Shown one piece after another: positions 32,777 through 41,827 of a stretch of 64,000 bases of DNA. Source of the stretch: an uncultured Lachnospiraceae bacterium (GTDB lineage: Bacteria > Bacillota > Clostridia > Lachnospirales > Lachnospiraceae); NCBI GenBank assembly GCA_910576535.1, contig CAJTKK010000002.1, positions 294,611-358,610 of the forward strand, given 5' to 3'. Both the position numbers and the translations under genes were made by a program. The notes below the pieces were generated by a model. That model had not been told where the DNA came from and searched no databases. It saw only the letters and a list, made by a program, of their open reading frames with translations. The stretch's first letter is position 1. Each line of letters starts with the position of its first letter.

Positions 32777-34165
32777 ATGAAAAAATATATTGGAGATAAA
32801 AAATTTTACTTGATGGTTCTTTCTGTGGCCGTTCCGATTATGATACAAAACGGCATTACAAATTTTGTCAGTTTGTTAGACAATATTATGGTAGGACAGA
32901 TCGGAACGGAACAGATGTCCGGGGTAGCGATTGTCAATCAGCTTATTCTGGTCTTTAATCTGTGCATTTTTGGCGGAGTATCCGGCGCAGGCATTTTTAC
33001 GGCCCAGTATTATGGATGTAAAGATCAGAAGGGGATACGGGATACCTTCCGTATGAAACTGTTCATTGTTCTTTTTATCACAGTGGCAGGGTTATCTGTT
33101 TTTGCTTTTTCAGGCAGACAGCTCATTTCTTTATACCTTCATGAAACCGGGAACCAAAGCAGCCTGGATATTACTATGCATTATGCGCAAAGATATATGA
33201 GAATTATGATGGTGGAGCTGGCGCCGTTTGCTGTCATCCAGGTGTATTCCGGTACTTTGAGGGAAACCGGCGAGACTATGCTGCCGATGAAGGCAGGGAT
33301 TGCTGCTGTTTTTATTAATTTAATACTGAATTACATATTAATTTTCGGGAAGTTCGGTATGCCGGCTATGGGTGTGGAAGGGGCGGCCATCGCTACTACA
33401 GTATCCCGTTTTGCGGAGCTGGCCATTGTGGCTGGATGGACGCACCGGAATACGGTAAAAAATCCATTTATCAAGGGCGCATACAGAAGCTTTCGGATCC
33501 CAGGCGGATTAATTGTAAAAGTGCTTATCACGGGACTTCCGCTTATGATTAATGAAGCTTTATGGTCCAGCGGGCAGGCAGCGCTAATGCAATGCTATTC
33601 CGTAAGAGGGCTTTCTGTAGTTGCTGCATTCAATATTTCTTCCACCATATCCAATGTTTTTAATGTGGTGTTTATTGCTTTGGGGAATGCCGTGGGCATT
33701 ATCATTGGTCAATTGCTTGGGGCGGGGAAGATGGAAGAGGCGAAAGATACCGTATGGAAGCTGATGTTTTTTTCTGTAGGGGGATGCGCAGCAATGGGAG
33801 CTGTTTTATCTGTTTTAGCGCCTTTATTCCCGATGATTTATAATACGGCGGAAGATATCCGCAGCCTGGCATCCAGATTCATTATTGTTTCTTCCTTATG
33901 TATGCCGCTGTATGCCTTTGTGAATGTAGCTTATTTTGCGCTCCGTTCCGGCGGGAAGACATTAATTACCTTTTTCTTTGACAGTGTTTTCGTTTGGGCG
34001 GCTAATATTCCACTGGCTTATATTTTGTCCAGATATACTGGAATGCCTATTATATCCCTTTATTTTTTCTGCCAGTTCATAGACATTATCAAGTGCATTA
34101 TAGGGTATGTTCTATTAAAAAAGGGTATATGGATGAATACAATTATTAAAGAAACGGTTACGTAA
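32777..34165 (+). CDS. MATE family efflux transporter
   Basis: A 462-residue polytopic protein with about twelve membrane segments in two halves. The N-terminal half has NFVSLLDNIMVGQIGTEQMSG, the typical MATE TM2 region, and the second half repeats the fold near LPLMINEALWSSGQAAL. MATE proteins exchange Na+ or H+ for cationic drugs; the substrate is unknown. It starts 15 bases after rsfS and ends before a strong terminator. Confidence 0.92.
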   Translation: MKKYIGDKKFYLMVLSVAVPIMIQNGITNFVSLLDNIMVGQIGTEQMSGVAIVNQLILVFNLCIFGGVSGAGIFTAQYYGCKDQKGIRDTFRMKLFIVLFITVAGLSVFAFSGRQLISLYLHETGNQSSLDITMHYAQRYMRIMMVELAPFAVIQVYSGTLRETGETMLPMKAGIAAVFINLILNYILIFGKFGMPAMGVEGAAIATTVSRFAELAIVAGWTHRNTVKNPFIKGAYRSFRIPGGLIVKVLITGLPLMINEALWSSGQAALMQCYSVRGLSVVAAFNISSTISNVFNVVFIALGNAVGIIIGQLLGAGKMEEAKDTVWKLMFFSVGGCAAMGAVLSVLAPLFPMIYNTAEDIRSLASRFIIVSSLCMPLYAFVNVAYFALRSGGKTLITFFFDSVFVWAANIPLAYILSRYTGMPIISLYFFCQFIDIIKCIIGYVLLKKGIWMNTIIKETVT

Positions 34166-34221
34166 TATAACATATTTGCTTTAAGGTATGCTTATGCAAA
34201 GTGCGGATGCATCAGCAATTG

Positions 34222-34265
34222 CTTTTATTTTACGCCGGGCTATTTAGCCCGGCGTAAAATAAAAG
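34222..34265. terminator. 44-base perfect palindromic terminator
   Basis: Two 21-base arms (34222-34242 and 34245-34265) are perfect reverse complements separated by TT, with a GC core ACGCCGGGCTA and A/T-rich ends. It gives a T run in both directions between the convergent MATE and DUF378 genes. Confidence 0.85.
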
Positions 34266-34308
34266 TGGTTAGTGGTTTTTATGATTTTCCAGGGGATGCC
34301 ATCTTTTC

Positions 34309-34527
34309 TTACGTGGATTCTTTGGCGGAATTGCCCGCATACATATAAAAAGAAACGAGATACAAACCGCAAATACCCACCAGTGCATATACAATTCTTG
34401 AAAACCATGACATATTGCCGAAAATATAAGCCACAAGGTCAAAACTGAAAAAACCGATTAATCCCCAGTTAATAGCTCCTATGATAGCAATTGTCAGGGC
34501 CGTAAAATCCAATGCTTTATGATTCAT
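34309..34527 (-). CDS. DUF378 small membrane protein
   Basis: A 72-residue protein with two membrane helices, matching DUF378 by LDFTALTIAIIGAINWGLIG and FFSFDLVAYIFG. The start MNHKALD at 34527 has GGAGG 8 bases upstream; the frame opens 15 bases earlier. Function unknown. Confidence 0.85.
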   Translation of the reverse strand: MNHKALDFTALTIAIIGAINWGLIGFFSFDLVAYIFGNMSWFSRIVYALVGICGLYLVSFYMYAGNSAKEST

Positions 34528-34651
34528 TTTGATAACCTCCATTCATAATCATTCTTAAATTGAAAAGTTTCTTTTCGCCTTTATTTTAACCCAAAAATAA
34601 ATTTTCATGCATAAACATAAACTTTTTTTTAATAAAATGATTGAAATAACA

Positions 34652-34680
34652 TTGACAAAAAAAATGATTCAGAGTAATAT
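34652..34680 (+). promoter_or_regulatory. Promoter of livJ
   Basis: TTGACA (34652-34657), a 17-base spacer and TAATAT (34675-34680), 55 bases before the livJ start. The 192-base region 34543-34734 shows no T-box or other leader. Confidence 0.82.
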
Positions 34681-34734
34681 AATTCAGAAATGGAAGTTTT
34701 AAGCCATTTAAAAATATTTTAGGAGGGAAAAATT

Positions 34735-35946
34735 ATGAAAAAGTTCAACAAAATCATGAGCGTTGTTATGGCTTCTGCAGTAACAGCCGCTTTATTTGCA
34801 GGCTGTGGGAACGCAGAGACTGGAACACCGGCGGCAGATTCTTCTTCAGAAACAGAAGCAGCCAATGAAACAGCATCCGCTTCCGGAGTCCTTAAAATTG
34901 GCGGTATCGGTCCTACGACAGGAAGCGCTGCCGTATATGGTATTGCGGTACAGAATGCAGCACAGCTTGCAGTAGACGAAATCAATGCTGCTGGCGGTAT
35001 CAACGGTGTTCCGATTGAGTTTAAGTTTGAAGATGATGAATGTGATGCTGAGAAATCTGTAAATGCATATAATACATTAAAAGACTGGGGTATGCAGATG
35101 CTGATGGGGACTGTTACAAGCGGATGCAGCATTGCAGTAGCGGATAAGACGGCTGAAGATAATATGTTCCAGTTGACGCCTTCCGGTTCTGCCGTAGACT
35201 GTGTGAAATATGATAATGCGTTCCGCGTATGCTTCTCCGACCCGAATCAGGGAGCGGCTTCCGCATTGTATATCGGAGAAAATGCAATTGCGTCCAAGAT
35301 CGCAGTTATTTATGACAGCTCCGATATTTATTCATCCGGAATTTATGAGAAATTTGTGGCAGAAGCAGGAAACCAGCCGTTTGAAATTGTTTCCGCCGAA
35401 GCTTTTACCGCAGACAACAAAACAGATTTCTCCGTACAGCTCCAGAAAGCAAAAGATGCAGGGGCTGAATTAGTATTCCTTCCGATTTACTATACAGAAG
35501 CTTCTTTGATTCTTTCACAGGCTTCCACGATGGGATATGCACCAATTTTCTTTGGGTGTGACGGTTTAGACGGCATTCTTAACGTAGAAAACTTTGATAC
35601 CTCTTTAGCGGAAGGCGTTATGCTTCTTACACCTTTTGCAGCAGATGCAGAAGACGAGCTTACACAGAACTTTGTAACCGCGTATAAAGAAAAATTCGGT
35701 GATACACCGAACCAGTTCGCAGCAGATGCTTATGATGCAATCTATGCGATCAAAGCGGCCGGCGAAAAGGCTGGGATTACACCTGATATGGATATGTCCG
35801 CAATGTGTGAAGCTATGAAAGCGGCAATGCCTGAAATTACTTTAGACGGCCTTACCGGCATTGGGATGACATGGGATGCTTCCGGTGAACCGAATAAAGC
35901 GCCAAAAGCTGTTAAAATTACAGATGGCGTTTATACAGCAATGTAA
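34735..35946 (+). CDS. livJ: Branched-chain amino acid ABC transporter, substrate-binding lipoprotein
   Basis: A 403-residue lipoprotein with a signal peptide ending in the lipobox LFAGC, then an Asp/Glu/Ser-rich linker and a periplasmic-type two-lobe fold (LKIGGIGPTTGSAAVYGIAV). It captures branched-chain or related amino acids outside the membrane and passes them to LivHM. AGGAGGG lies 7 bases from the start. It has its own promoter and terminator, so it can be made in excess over the permease. Confidence 0.93.
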   Translation: MKKFNKIMSVVMASAVTAALFAGCGNAETGTPAADSSSETEAANETASASGVLKIGGIGPTTGSAAVYGIAVQNAAQLAVDEINAAGGINGVPIEFKFEDDECDAEKSVNAYNTLKDWGMQMLMGTVTSGCSIAVADKTAEDNMFQLTPSGSAVDCVKYDNAFRVCFSDPNQGAASALYIGENAIASKIAVIYDSSDIYSSGIYEKFVAEAGNQPFEIVSAEAFTADNKTDFSVQLQKAKDAGAELVFLPIYYTEASLILSQASTMGYAPIFFGCDGLDGILNVENFDTSLAEGVMLLTPFAADAEDELTQNFVTAYKEKFGDTPNQFAADAYDAIYAIKAAGEKAGITPDMDMSAMCEAMKAAMPEITLDGLTGIGMTWDASGEPNKAPKAVKITDGVYTAM

Positions 35947-35968
35947 TAGATGAATTGCCAGATAAAGA

Positions 35969-36017
35969 GGGATGTTCAAAAGCTTTACGCAAGCAAAGCT
36001 TTTGCATCCCCTTTTAT
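35969..36017 (+). terminator. Terminator between livJ and livH
   Basis: GGGATG-TT-CAAAAGCTTT and AAAGCTTTTG-CATCCC pair around an 8-base loop with a TT bulge, followed by CTTTTATA. It may be leaky, giving less livHMGF than livJ transcript. Confidence 0.75.
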
Positions 36018-36021
36018 ATTC

Positions 36022-36050
36022 TTGATTCTAAGGCGGTTTAATGATATAAT
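36022..36050 (+). promoter_or_regulatory. Second promoter for livHMGF
   Basis: TTGATT (36022-36027), a 17-base spacer and a perfect TATAAT (36045-36050), beginning directly after the livJ terminator. Confidence 0.65.
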
Positions 36051-36154
36051 CTAATTTCGTAATGTACAGTTTTAAACGAAGAAGCAGTGTGAATCCGTTC
36101 ACTTTGTAAATATTGTTGCCTGCCGTATAAAAATTTGCAGGTTATGGAAAGGGC

Positions 36155-37051
36155 ATGGTTATTCTTATGAGTTTTATTTCCTATTTGATTAATGGTATCA
36201 GCCTTGGCAGCGTATATGCAATTATTGCATTAGGATATACAATGGTATATGGGATTGCCAAAATGCTGAATTTTGCCCATGGGGATGTGATTATGGTAGG
36301 CGGTTTTGCTGTATTTACCATTGTGAGTACTTTAGGGCTTCCCCCTGTTTTGGGCATTTTCATTGCAGTGGTGATATGCACAGCCCTTGGCATGGCCATA
36401 GAGCGTATAGCTTATAAACCGCTGCGTAATGCATCCTCCCCGCTGGCTGTCCTGATTACAGCAATCGGCGTAAGTTATCTGCTTCAGAATGTGGCGTTGC
36501 TTATTTTTGGGGCGAATACCAAATCATTTACTTCCGTTGTTACGTTTCAGCCTTTAAAACTGGCAGGGGGTCAGCTTATGATATCCGGGGAGACGGTGAT
36601 TACCATTATTGCAGGAATAATTATTATGATTTGCCTTACGCTGTTTGTCAACAAATCAAAAGCAGGGCAGGCTATGCTGGCAGTTTCAGAAGACAAAGGC
36701 GCAGCACAGCTTATGGGCATCAATGTAAATGGCACGATAGCCCTTACTTTTGCCATTGGGTCAGCGCTTGCTGCAGTGGCGGGCGTTTTACTTTGTTCCG
36801 CTTATCCTTCTTTGACTCCCTATACAGGGGCAATGCCAGGAATCAAAGCTTTTGTGGCGGCTGTATTTGGAGGGATCGGTTCGATCCCCGGGGCAATGAT
36901 TGGCGGTATCCTTTTAGGCATCATTGAAATTCTTGGAAAGGCGTATATTTCATCGCAGATGGCGGATGCCATTGTTTTTGCGGTCCTAATTATTGTGCTT
37001 CTGGTAAAACCCACAGGCATATTAGGAAAAAATATACAGGAAAAGGTGTAA
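36155..37051 (+). CDS. livH: Branched-chain amino acid ABC permease LivH
   Basis: A 298-residue inner-membrane permease with about eight helices and the family start SYLINGISLGSVYAIIALGYTMVYGI (partly shown as GSVYAIIALGYTMVYGI). It contains an EAA-like loop at GSALAAVAGVLL. It pairs with LivM to form the channel. ATG 36167 (MSFISY) aligns better with family starts; ATG 36155 is directly after AAAGGGC. Confidence 0.93.
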   Translation: MVILMSFISYLINGISLGSVYAIIALGYTMVYGIAKMLNFAHGDVIMVGGFAVFTIVSTLGLPPVLGIFIAVVICTALGMAIERIAYKPLRNASSPLAVLITAIGVSYLLQNVALLIFGANTKSFTSVVTFQPLKLAGGQLMISGETVITIIAGIIIMICLTLFVNKSKAGQAMLAVSEDKGAAQLMGINVNGTIALTFAIGSALAAVAGVLLCSAYPSLTPYTGAMPGIKAFVAAVFGGIGSIPGAMIGGILLGIIEILGKAYISSQMADAIVFAVLIIVLLVKPTGILGKNIQEKV

Positions 37052-37059
37052 AAAGTCCC

Positions 37060-38133
37060 ATGAAAAAAATAAAGATGACAAAAACAGCAAAAAATAATCT
37101 GATAACTTATTTAATGGTATTTCTTGCATATGTTGCTGTACAGATACTTTTAACAACCGGCAATATTTCCAGCTTGATGAAAGGTCTGCTCGTTCCTCTT
37201 TGCATATATGTAATGCTGGCCGTTTCACTGAATCTTACGGTGGGTATTTTGGGGGAACTTAGCCTTGGCCATGCAGGATTTATGTGTGTAGGAGCTTTTG
37301 CCAGCGCCTTTTTTTCCAAATGTATGGACGGTATGATGCCTGACGGACTGCGGTTTTTATTTGCCCTTCTTATAGGTGCGGCAGCGGCGGGGGTTTTCGG
37401 CATTCTGATCGGCATTCCGGTTTTGCGGCTGAAGGGGGATTATCTGGCCATTGTAACCTTAGCCTTTGGGGAGATTATTAAAAACCTCGTCAATGTGCTT
37501 TATATAGGGAAGGATAAAAACGGATTCCATTTTTCCATGAAAGATTCCATATCCTTGCATTTGGAGGAAGACGGCCAAGTTATTGTAAACGGCGCACAGG
37601 GCATTACAGGAACTCCTCATGACGCTACTTTTACAATTGGGATCATCCTGGTTTTTATTTCTCTTCTTGTTATTTTAAACCTGATTAATTCCAGAGACGG
37701 ACGGGCAATTATGTCTATACGGGACAACCGCATTGCAGCGGAATCTATTGGGATTAATATCACCAAGTATAAGTTGATGGCGTTTTCCATATCGGCAGCC
37801 ATTGCAGGGGCAGCCGGAACGCTTTATGCCCATAATTTATCTACTTTGACGGCTTTGCCGAAGAACTTTGGTTATAATATGTCCATTATGATTCTGGTAT
37901 TCGTAGTCCTTGGCGGTATCGGGAATATTAGAGGTTCTATCATTGCCGCTATTGTCCTGACTTTGCTGCCGGAACTGTTAAGAGGGCTGAGCGATTACCG
38001 TATGCTGATTTATGCTGTTGTATTAATTGCCATGATGCTTTTTAACTGGAGTCCGAAGGCAGTTGAATGGAAAGAAACACTAAAGGAAAAATATTTCCCC
38101 AAACGCTTAAGCGAAGAAAAGGAGGTTAAATAA
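37060..38133 (+). CDS. livM: Branched-chain amino acid ABC permease LivM
   Basis: A 357-residue permease, longer than LivH at its N-terminus. It shows LNLTVGILGELSLGHAGFM, LRLKGDYLAIVTLAFGEIIK and the SIRDNRIAAESIGIN loop that contacts the ATPase. It starts 8 bases after livH, and livG starts 1 base after its stop. Confidence 0.95.
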   Translation: MKKIKMTKTAKNNLITYLMVFLAYVAVQILLTTGNISSLMKGLLVPLCIYVMLAVSLNLTVGILGELSLGHAGFMCVGAFASAFFSKCMDGMMPDGLRFLFALLIGAAAAGVFGILIGIPVLRLKGDYLAIVTLAFGEIIKNLVNVLYIGKDKNGFHFSMKDSISLHLEEDGQVIVNGAQGITGTPHDATFTIGIILVFISLLVILNLINSRDGRAIMSIRDNRIAAESIGINITKYKLMAFSISAAIAGAAGTLYAHNLSTLTALPKNFGYNMSIMILVFVVLGGIGNIRGSIIAAIVLTLLPELLRGLSDYRMLIYAVVLIAMMLFNWSPKAVEWKETLKEKYFPKRLSEEKEVK

Positions 38134-38134
38134 T

Positions 38135-38893
38135 ATGTCTTTACTGGAAGTAAAAAATTTAACCATTTCCTTTGGCGGGCTTAGGGCTGTCGATGATTTT
38201 CATGTAGAAATCCAAAAAGGGCAGCTATATGGTTTAATAGGGCCAAACGGAGCCGGAAAAACGACTTTTTTTAATCTGCTGACCGGCGTATATAAGCCGG
38301 ATGAAGGGATTATTAAATTGGAAGAGCGGGATATTACCGGCTTAAAAACAATTGATATTAATAAAGCAGGGATTGCCCGGACTTTTCAGAATATCCGTTT
38401 ATTTAAAGAACTTACCGTATTGGATAATGTAAAGGTAGGGCTTCATAACCATTATCATTATTCAACGCTGGAAGGGATCTTCCGCCTTCCGAAATACCAT
38501 AGGGTGGAAAAGGAAATGGATGAGAGGGCCATGGAGCTTTTGAAAGTATTTGAATTGGATAAGGAAGCAGATTATCTGGCATCCAATTTGCCTTACGGAA
38601 AGCAGCGTAAGCTTGAAATTGCCCGTGCTTTGGCAACGCAGCCCAAGCTTCTTCTGCTTGATGAACCGGCTGCCGGGATGAACCCGAATGAAACAGGTGA
38701 ATTAATGGACACCATCCGTTTTGTCAGGGATAAGTTTGATATGACCATATTGCTGATTGAACATGATATGAAACTTGTTTCCGGTATTTGTGAGGAACTG
38801 ACCGTGCTAAATTTCGGACGCATTTTAACACAGGGAAAAACAGGCGTTGTCTTAAACGATCCGCAGGTAATCACTGCATATTTAGGAGAATAG
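38135..38893 (+). CDS. livG: Branched-chain amino acid ABC ATPase LivG
   Basis: A 252-residue ATPase with Walker A GPNGAGKTT, ARTFQNIRLF, signature LPYGKQRKLEIARAL (the deviant signature normal for LivG) and Walker B LLLLDEPAAGMNP. It drives LivHM together with LivF. Confidence 0.97.
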   Translation: MSLLEVKNLTISFGGLRAVDDFHVEIQKGQLYGLIGPNGAGKTTFFNLLTGVYKPDEGIIKLEERDITGLKTIDINKAGIARTFQNIRLFKELTVLDNVKVGLHNHYHYSTLEGIFRLPKYHRVEKEMDERAMELLKVFELDKEADYLASNLPYGKQRKLEIARALATQPKLLLLDEPAAGMNPNETGELMDTIRFVRDKFDMTILLIEHDMKLVSGICEELTVLNFGRILTQGKTGVVLNDPQVITAYLGE

Positions 38894-38907
38894 GGGGGAA
38901 ATAAGAA

Positions 38908-39621
38908 ATGGCTATGCTCGAAATCAGGGACCTGGAAGTATACTATGGTATGATTCAGGCAATTAAAGGTATTTCCTTCGATGTTAAGGAAGGTGAGGTA
39001 ATCGCCCTTATTGGGGCAAACGGAGCCGGAAAAACAACAACGCTTCATACAATTACCGGTTTGCTTCCTGCAAAAACCGGGACTATCACATTTGAGGGAC
39101 AGGATATTACAAAAATCCCTGGATATAAGATCGTTTCCAAGGGGATGGCTCATGTCCCGGAAGGCAGAAGAGTATTTGCCCAGCTTTCTGTGCTTCAGAA
39201 TCTCCGTATGGGGGCATATACAAGAAAAGATAAAAACGAAATAGAAGAAACGCTGAAAACAGTTTATAAAAGATTCCCCCGTCTGGAAGAACGGCAGAAC
39301 CAAATGGCTGGAACATTAAGCGGCGGTGAACAGCAGATGCTGGCTATGGGGCGGGCATTGATGTCTCATCCGAAAATTATTCTTATGGATGAACCGTCCA
39401 TGGGACTTTCACCAATTTTTGTGAATGAGATTTTTGATATTATTAAAAGTGTCAGCGCCAGTGGCACTACCGTTCTTCTTGTAGAACAAAATGCAAAAAA
39501 AGCTCTTTCCATTGCGGATAGGGCATATGTCCTTGAGACAGGCAGGATTGTTCTGGAAGGGAATGCAAAAGAACTTCTAAACGATGATTCCATTAAAAAA
39601 GCTTATCTTGGCGAAGCTTAA
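38908..39621 (+). CDS. livF: Branched-chain amino acid ABC ATPase LivF
   Basis: A 237-residue ATPase with Walker A GANGAGKTT, VPEGRRVFAQLSV, signature LSGGEQQMLAMGRAL and Walker B ILMDEPSMGLSP. It is the second ATPase of the Liv system. AGGGGGGAAA stands upstream, 14 bases after livG. Confidence 0.97.
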   Translation: MAMLEIRDLEVYYGMIQAIKGISFDVKEGEVIALIGANGAGKTTTLHTITGLLPAKTGTITFEGQDITKIPGYKIVSKGMAHVPEGRRVFAQLSVLQNLRMGAYTRKDKNEIEETLKTVYKRFPRLEERQNQMAGTLSGGEQQMLAMGRALMSHPKIILMDEPSMGLSPIFVNEIFDIIKSVSASGTTVLLVEQNAKKALSIADRAYVLETGRIVLEGNAKELLNDDSIKKAYLGEA

Positions 39622-39683
39622 AAAAATAAACTTTGTCAGGATAAAAGCAACTGCCATTCTAACAATAACAGGAGGTATAAAGT

Positions 39684-40307
39684 ATGGAGCAGAAAGTAGT
39701 CATTACCATTGCAAGACAATATGGCAGCGGCGGCCGTACCATCGGTGAAATGCTGGCAGATGATATGGGGATCCATTACTATGATAAAGAATTGATAAAG
39801 CTTGCTTCGGAAGACAGCGGCATTAATGAAAGGCTGTTTGTTAATGCGGATGAAAAAATAAAAATGACAAATCTTTTTAAAGTAGTGAAGAAAGTATATA
39901 CGGGGCAGTTAATCCCTCCGGAAAGCGATCACTTTGTTTCCGACAATAACCTTTTTAACTATCAGGCGAAGGTGATCAAAGAACTGGCAGAAGAGGAATC
40001 CTGTGTTATTATCGGACGCTGTGCAGATTATGTTTTAAAGGATTATGATAATGTATTAAGCGTATTTATCCATGCCCCCAAAGATTATTGTATGGAACAG
40101 GCAGCCAAAAAAGTCAGCCTGCCCGTAAAAGATCTGGAAAAGTATATTGCAAAAACAGATAAACGCAGAGCAGAATATTATAAGTTCTATACAGGAAGGG
40201 AATGGACAGATGCCAGAAATTATGACTTGTGCCTGGACAGTTCCAAACTTGGGTTTGAACGTTGCGTAGAAGAAATTAAGGCATATATAAAAGTAAGATT
40301 TCACTAA
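39684..40307 (+). CDS. Cytidylate-kinase-like family protein
   Basis: A 207-residue P-loop protein with TIARQYGSGGRTIGEMLAD at the start, YYDKELIKLA, IIGRCADYVL and KTDKRRAEYYKFYTGREW. It belongs to the cytidylate-kinase-like family, which is related to CMP kinase but of unproven substrate. A paralogue lies at 47319-47942 on the other strand. AGGAGG precedes ATG. Confidence 0.85.
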   Translation: MEQKVVITIARQYGSGGRTIGEMLADDMGIHYYDKELIKLASEDSGINERLFVNADEKIKMTNLFKVVKKVYTGQLIPPESDHFVSDNNLFNYQAKVIKELAEEESCVIIGRCADYVLKDYDNVLSVFIHAPKDYCMEQAAKKVSLPVKDLEKYIAKTDKRRAEYYKFYTGREWTDARNYDLCLDSSKLGFERCVEEIKAYIKVRFH

Positions 40308-40390
40308 AAATGAAAACAGATGCCAGCTATCATCTACCCCAAAACTGAGAAAATAGATCAAAACTTGGATGAATAGATGAATCGTAAACA

Positions 40391-40430
40391 ATGCCCTGGA
40401 CGGTATGATTCCCTCCAGGGTATTTTATTG
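40391..40430. terminator. Terminator between convergent cmk-like gene and lexA
   Basis: ATGCCCTGGA (40391-40400) pairs with TCCAGGGTAT (40414-40423) with one G-T pair and a 13-base loop, followed by TTTATTG. A-rich sequence on the other side allows use from both directions. Confidence 0.7.
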
Positions 40431-40473
40431 TTTTACGATCGCTGACGAAAAACCTCTGCAAAAGACATATCCT

Positions 40474-41091
40474 TTATTGGCATAAACGGAAAATACCAAA
40501 TACTTTGCCTAATATTTGGCAGTCATCCACAATAATTGGTTCCATTGTATCATTTTCCGGCTGCAAACGGATATGACCGTCTTCCTTATAAAAAGTCTTG
40601 ACAGTGGCCGAATCCTCCACTAAAGCTACAACAATATCCCCGTTAGAAGCCGTAGTGCAGCTATTGACAAAAATCTGGTCACCATTATAAATCCCTACAT
40701 TGATCATAGAATCGCCTTTTACCTTTAAGGCAAAGGATTCCCCGGAAGGAACAAATTCTGCCGGTATGGGGAAGTAATTTTCAATATTTTCTTCTGCTAA
40801 AATAGGCTGTCCTGCGGCAACCCGCCCAATAACAGGCAAACTGACCATCTCTGTCCTTACGGCCTGAAAACTGTCGTCACATATTTCTATGGCACGGGGT
40901 TTGGTTGGGTCACGCCGGATATAACCGTTTTTCTCTAAAGTTTCCAGATGTGAATGGACAGAAGAAGTAGATTTTAAGTGAACGGCTTCGCATATTTCCC
41001 GGACAGCCGGAGGATAACCCTTTGTTAAGATAGAATTCTTAATAAATTCTAATATTTCGCTTTGCTTCTTGGAAATCTTCCCATATCCCAT
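40474..41091 (-). CDS. lexA: SOS repressor LexA
   Basis: A 205-residue LexA with an N-terminal winged helix (about 1-70: REICEAVHLKSTSSVHSHL) and a C-terminal self-cleaving domain. The cleavage site is Ala93-Gly94 in GRVAAGQPI, with catalytic Ser128 (KGDSMIN) and Lys165 (SATVKTFY). It represses SOS genes until RecA filaments trigger cleavage. The divergent yneA-like gene has GAAC-N4-GTTC boxes at its promoter. ATG is preceded by GGAGGGA. Confidence 0.97.
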   Translation of the reverse strand: MGYGKISKKQSEILEFIKNSILTKGYPPAVREICEAVHLKSTSSVHSHLETLEKNGYIRRDPTKPRAIEICDDSFQAVRTEMVSLPVIGRVAAGQPILAEENIENYFPIPAEFVPSGESFALKVKGDSMINVGIYNGDQIFVNSCTTASNGDIVVALVEDSATVKTFYKEDGHIRLQPENDTMEPIIVDDCQILGKVFGIFRLCQ

Positions 41092-41240
41092 ATTACGATC
41101 CCTCCATAATTCATTCTATCATCCCGCAGATAACGGGATAGAGCTATATCAAGTCAATATTTTCTTTAAGCATATCATATAATTTCAAAAAAAGCAAACA
41201 CATATTCCAAATATTTGTTCGATTTTTTAACTTTTAACAC

Positions 41241-41269
41241 TTGACATGAGAATATATGTTCTGTATAAT
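41241..41269 (+). promoter_or_regulatory. Promoter of the LysM (yneA-like) gene
   Basis: TTGACA (41241-41246), a 17-base spacer and TATAAT (41264-41269), both perfect. A LexA-like box lies in the spacer. The transcript would have a leader of about 180 bases. Confidence 0.85.
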
Positions 41270-41305
41270 TTAAAAACAAGGAACATATGTTCAAAACATC
41301 TGTTC
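41250..41305. promoter_or_regulatory. Cluster of three LexA-like boxes
   Basis: GAATATATGTTC (41250-41261, between -35 and -10), a perfect palindrome GAACATATGTTC (41281-41292), and a weaker AAACATCTGTTC (41294-41305). The Gram-positive LexA consensus is GAAC-N4-GTTC. Their position over and just after the promoter fits repression of the downstream LysM gene and possibly of lexA. The 367-base region 41092-41458 holds no other gene. Confidence 0.82.
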
Positions 41306-41425
41306 TCGATAAACTATCCCAATGCTGATTACACAGTAAAGAAAGATTCTGAAATACACATGTATTCTCCATGCTTGTTTCACATATTTTTGCAAATTTT
41401 TGCAAATAAAAACAATAAACTGAAG

Positions 41426-41459
41426 CAAAGAGAAAGGAAGAAACAAAGAGAAAGGAAGA
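41426..41459 (+). repeat. Duplicated ribosome binding site
   Basis: CAAAGAGAAAGGAAGA occurs twice (41426-41441 and 41444-41459), an 18-base period, directly before the LysM start. Each copy holds AAAGGA; only the second has correct spacing to ATG. Confidence 0.7.
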
Positions 41460-41827
41460 TGATGATGAATAAGAGCGAAAGAAGAATATGGAAGAATAAA
41501 ATACGCCGGCAGGAAGAGCGGAAGCGGCATTTTTACCTATTTCTTTTTACTTTTTGCCTTGTTATCGGATTATCTATGACTGCCGGAGTGTTTTTATCCC
41601 ATGCAAAAATGAAAAATGAAAAAGAAACTTTTAAACATTATAAAAGCGTTGCTATTGAAAAAGGCGATACCTTGTGGTCTATTGCCTTACAAAATACAGA
41701 CGCTGATAATGATCATATGAACGCTTATATTAAAGAAGTGAAAAGAATGAACGGATTGCGGGATGATACGATCACAGCAGGCATGTACCTTGTGATCCCA
41801 TATCATCCGGAGGAACTCCAAAACTAA
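41459..41827 (+). CDS. LysM-domain protein, YneA-like SOS cell-division inhibitor
   Basis: A protein of 120-122 residues with a basic cytoplasmic end (NKSERRIWKNKIRRQEERKR), one membrane helix (FYLFLFTFCLVIGLSMTAGV) and an external LysM peptidoglycan-binding domain (VAIEKGDTLWSIALQ ... AGMYLVIPY). Topology, divergence from lexA and SOS boxes match YneA of Bacillus, which blocks septation after DNA damage. Sequence similarity beyond LysM is not claimed. Three ATGs in a row (41459, 41462, 41465) could start it; the frame opens further upstream, inside the promoter. Confidence 0.82.
   Translation: MMMNKSERRIWKNKIRRQEERKRHFYLFLFTFCLVIGLSMTAGVFLSHAKMKNEKETFKHYKSVAIEKGDTLWSIALQNTDADNDHMNAYIKEVKRMNGLRDDTITAGMYLVIPYHPEELQN

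Noticed and set aside
34543..34734. T-box or other amino acid leader before livJ
   Set aside because: The region is very A/T-rich with a plain promoter; there is no T-box core or specifier stem.
38593..39303. 236-codon open frame antisense to livG/livF
   Set aside because: It spans the junction of two conserved ATPase genes and shows only Cys/Phe/Ser-rich shadow sequence.
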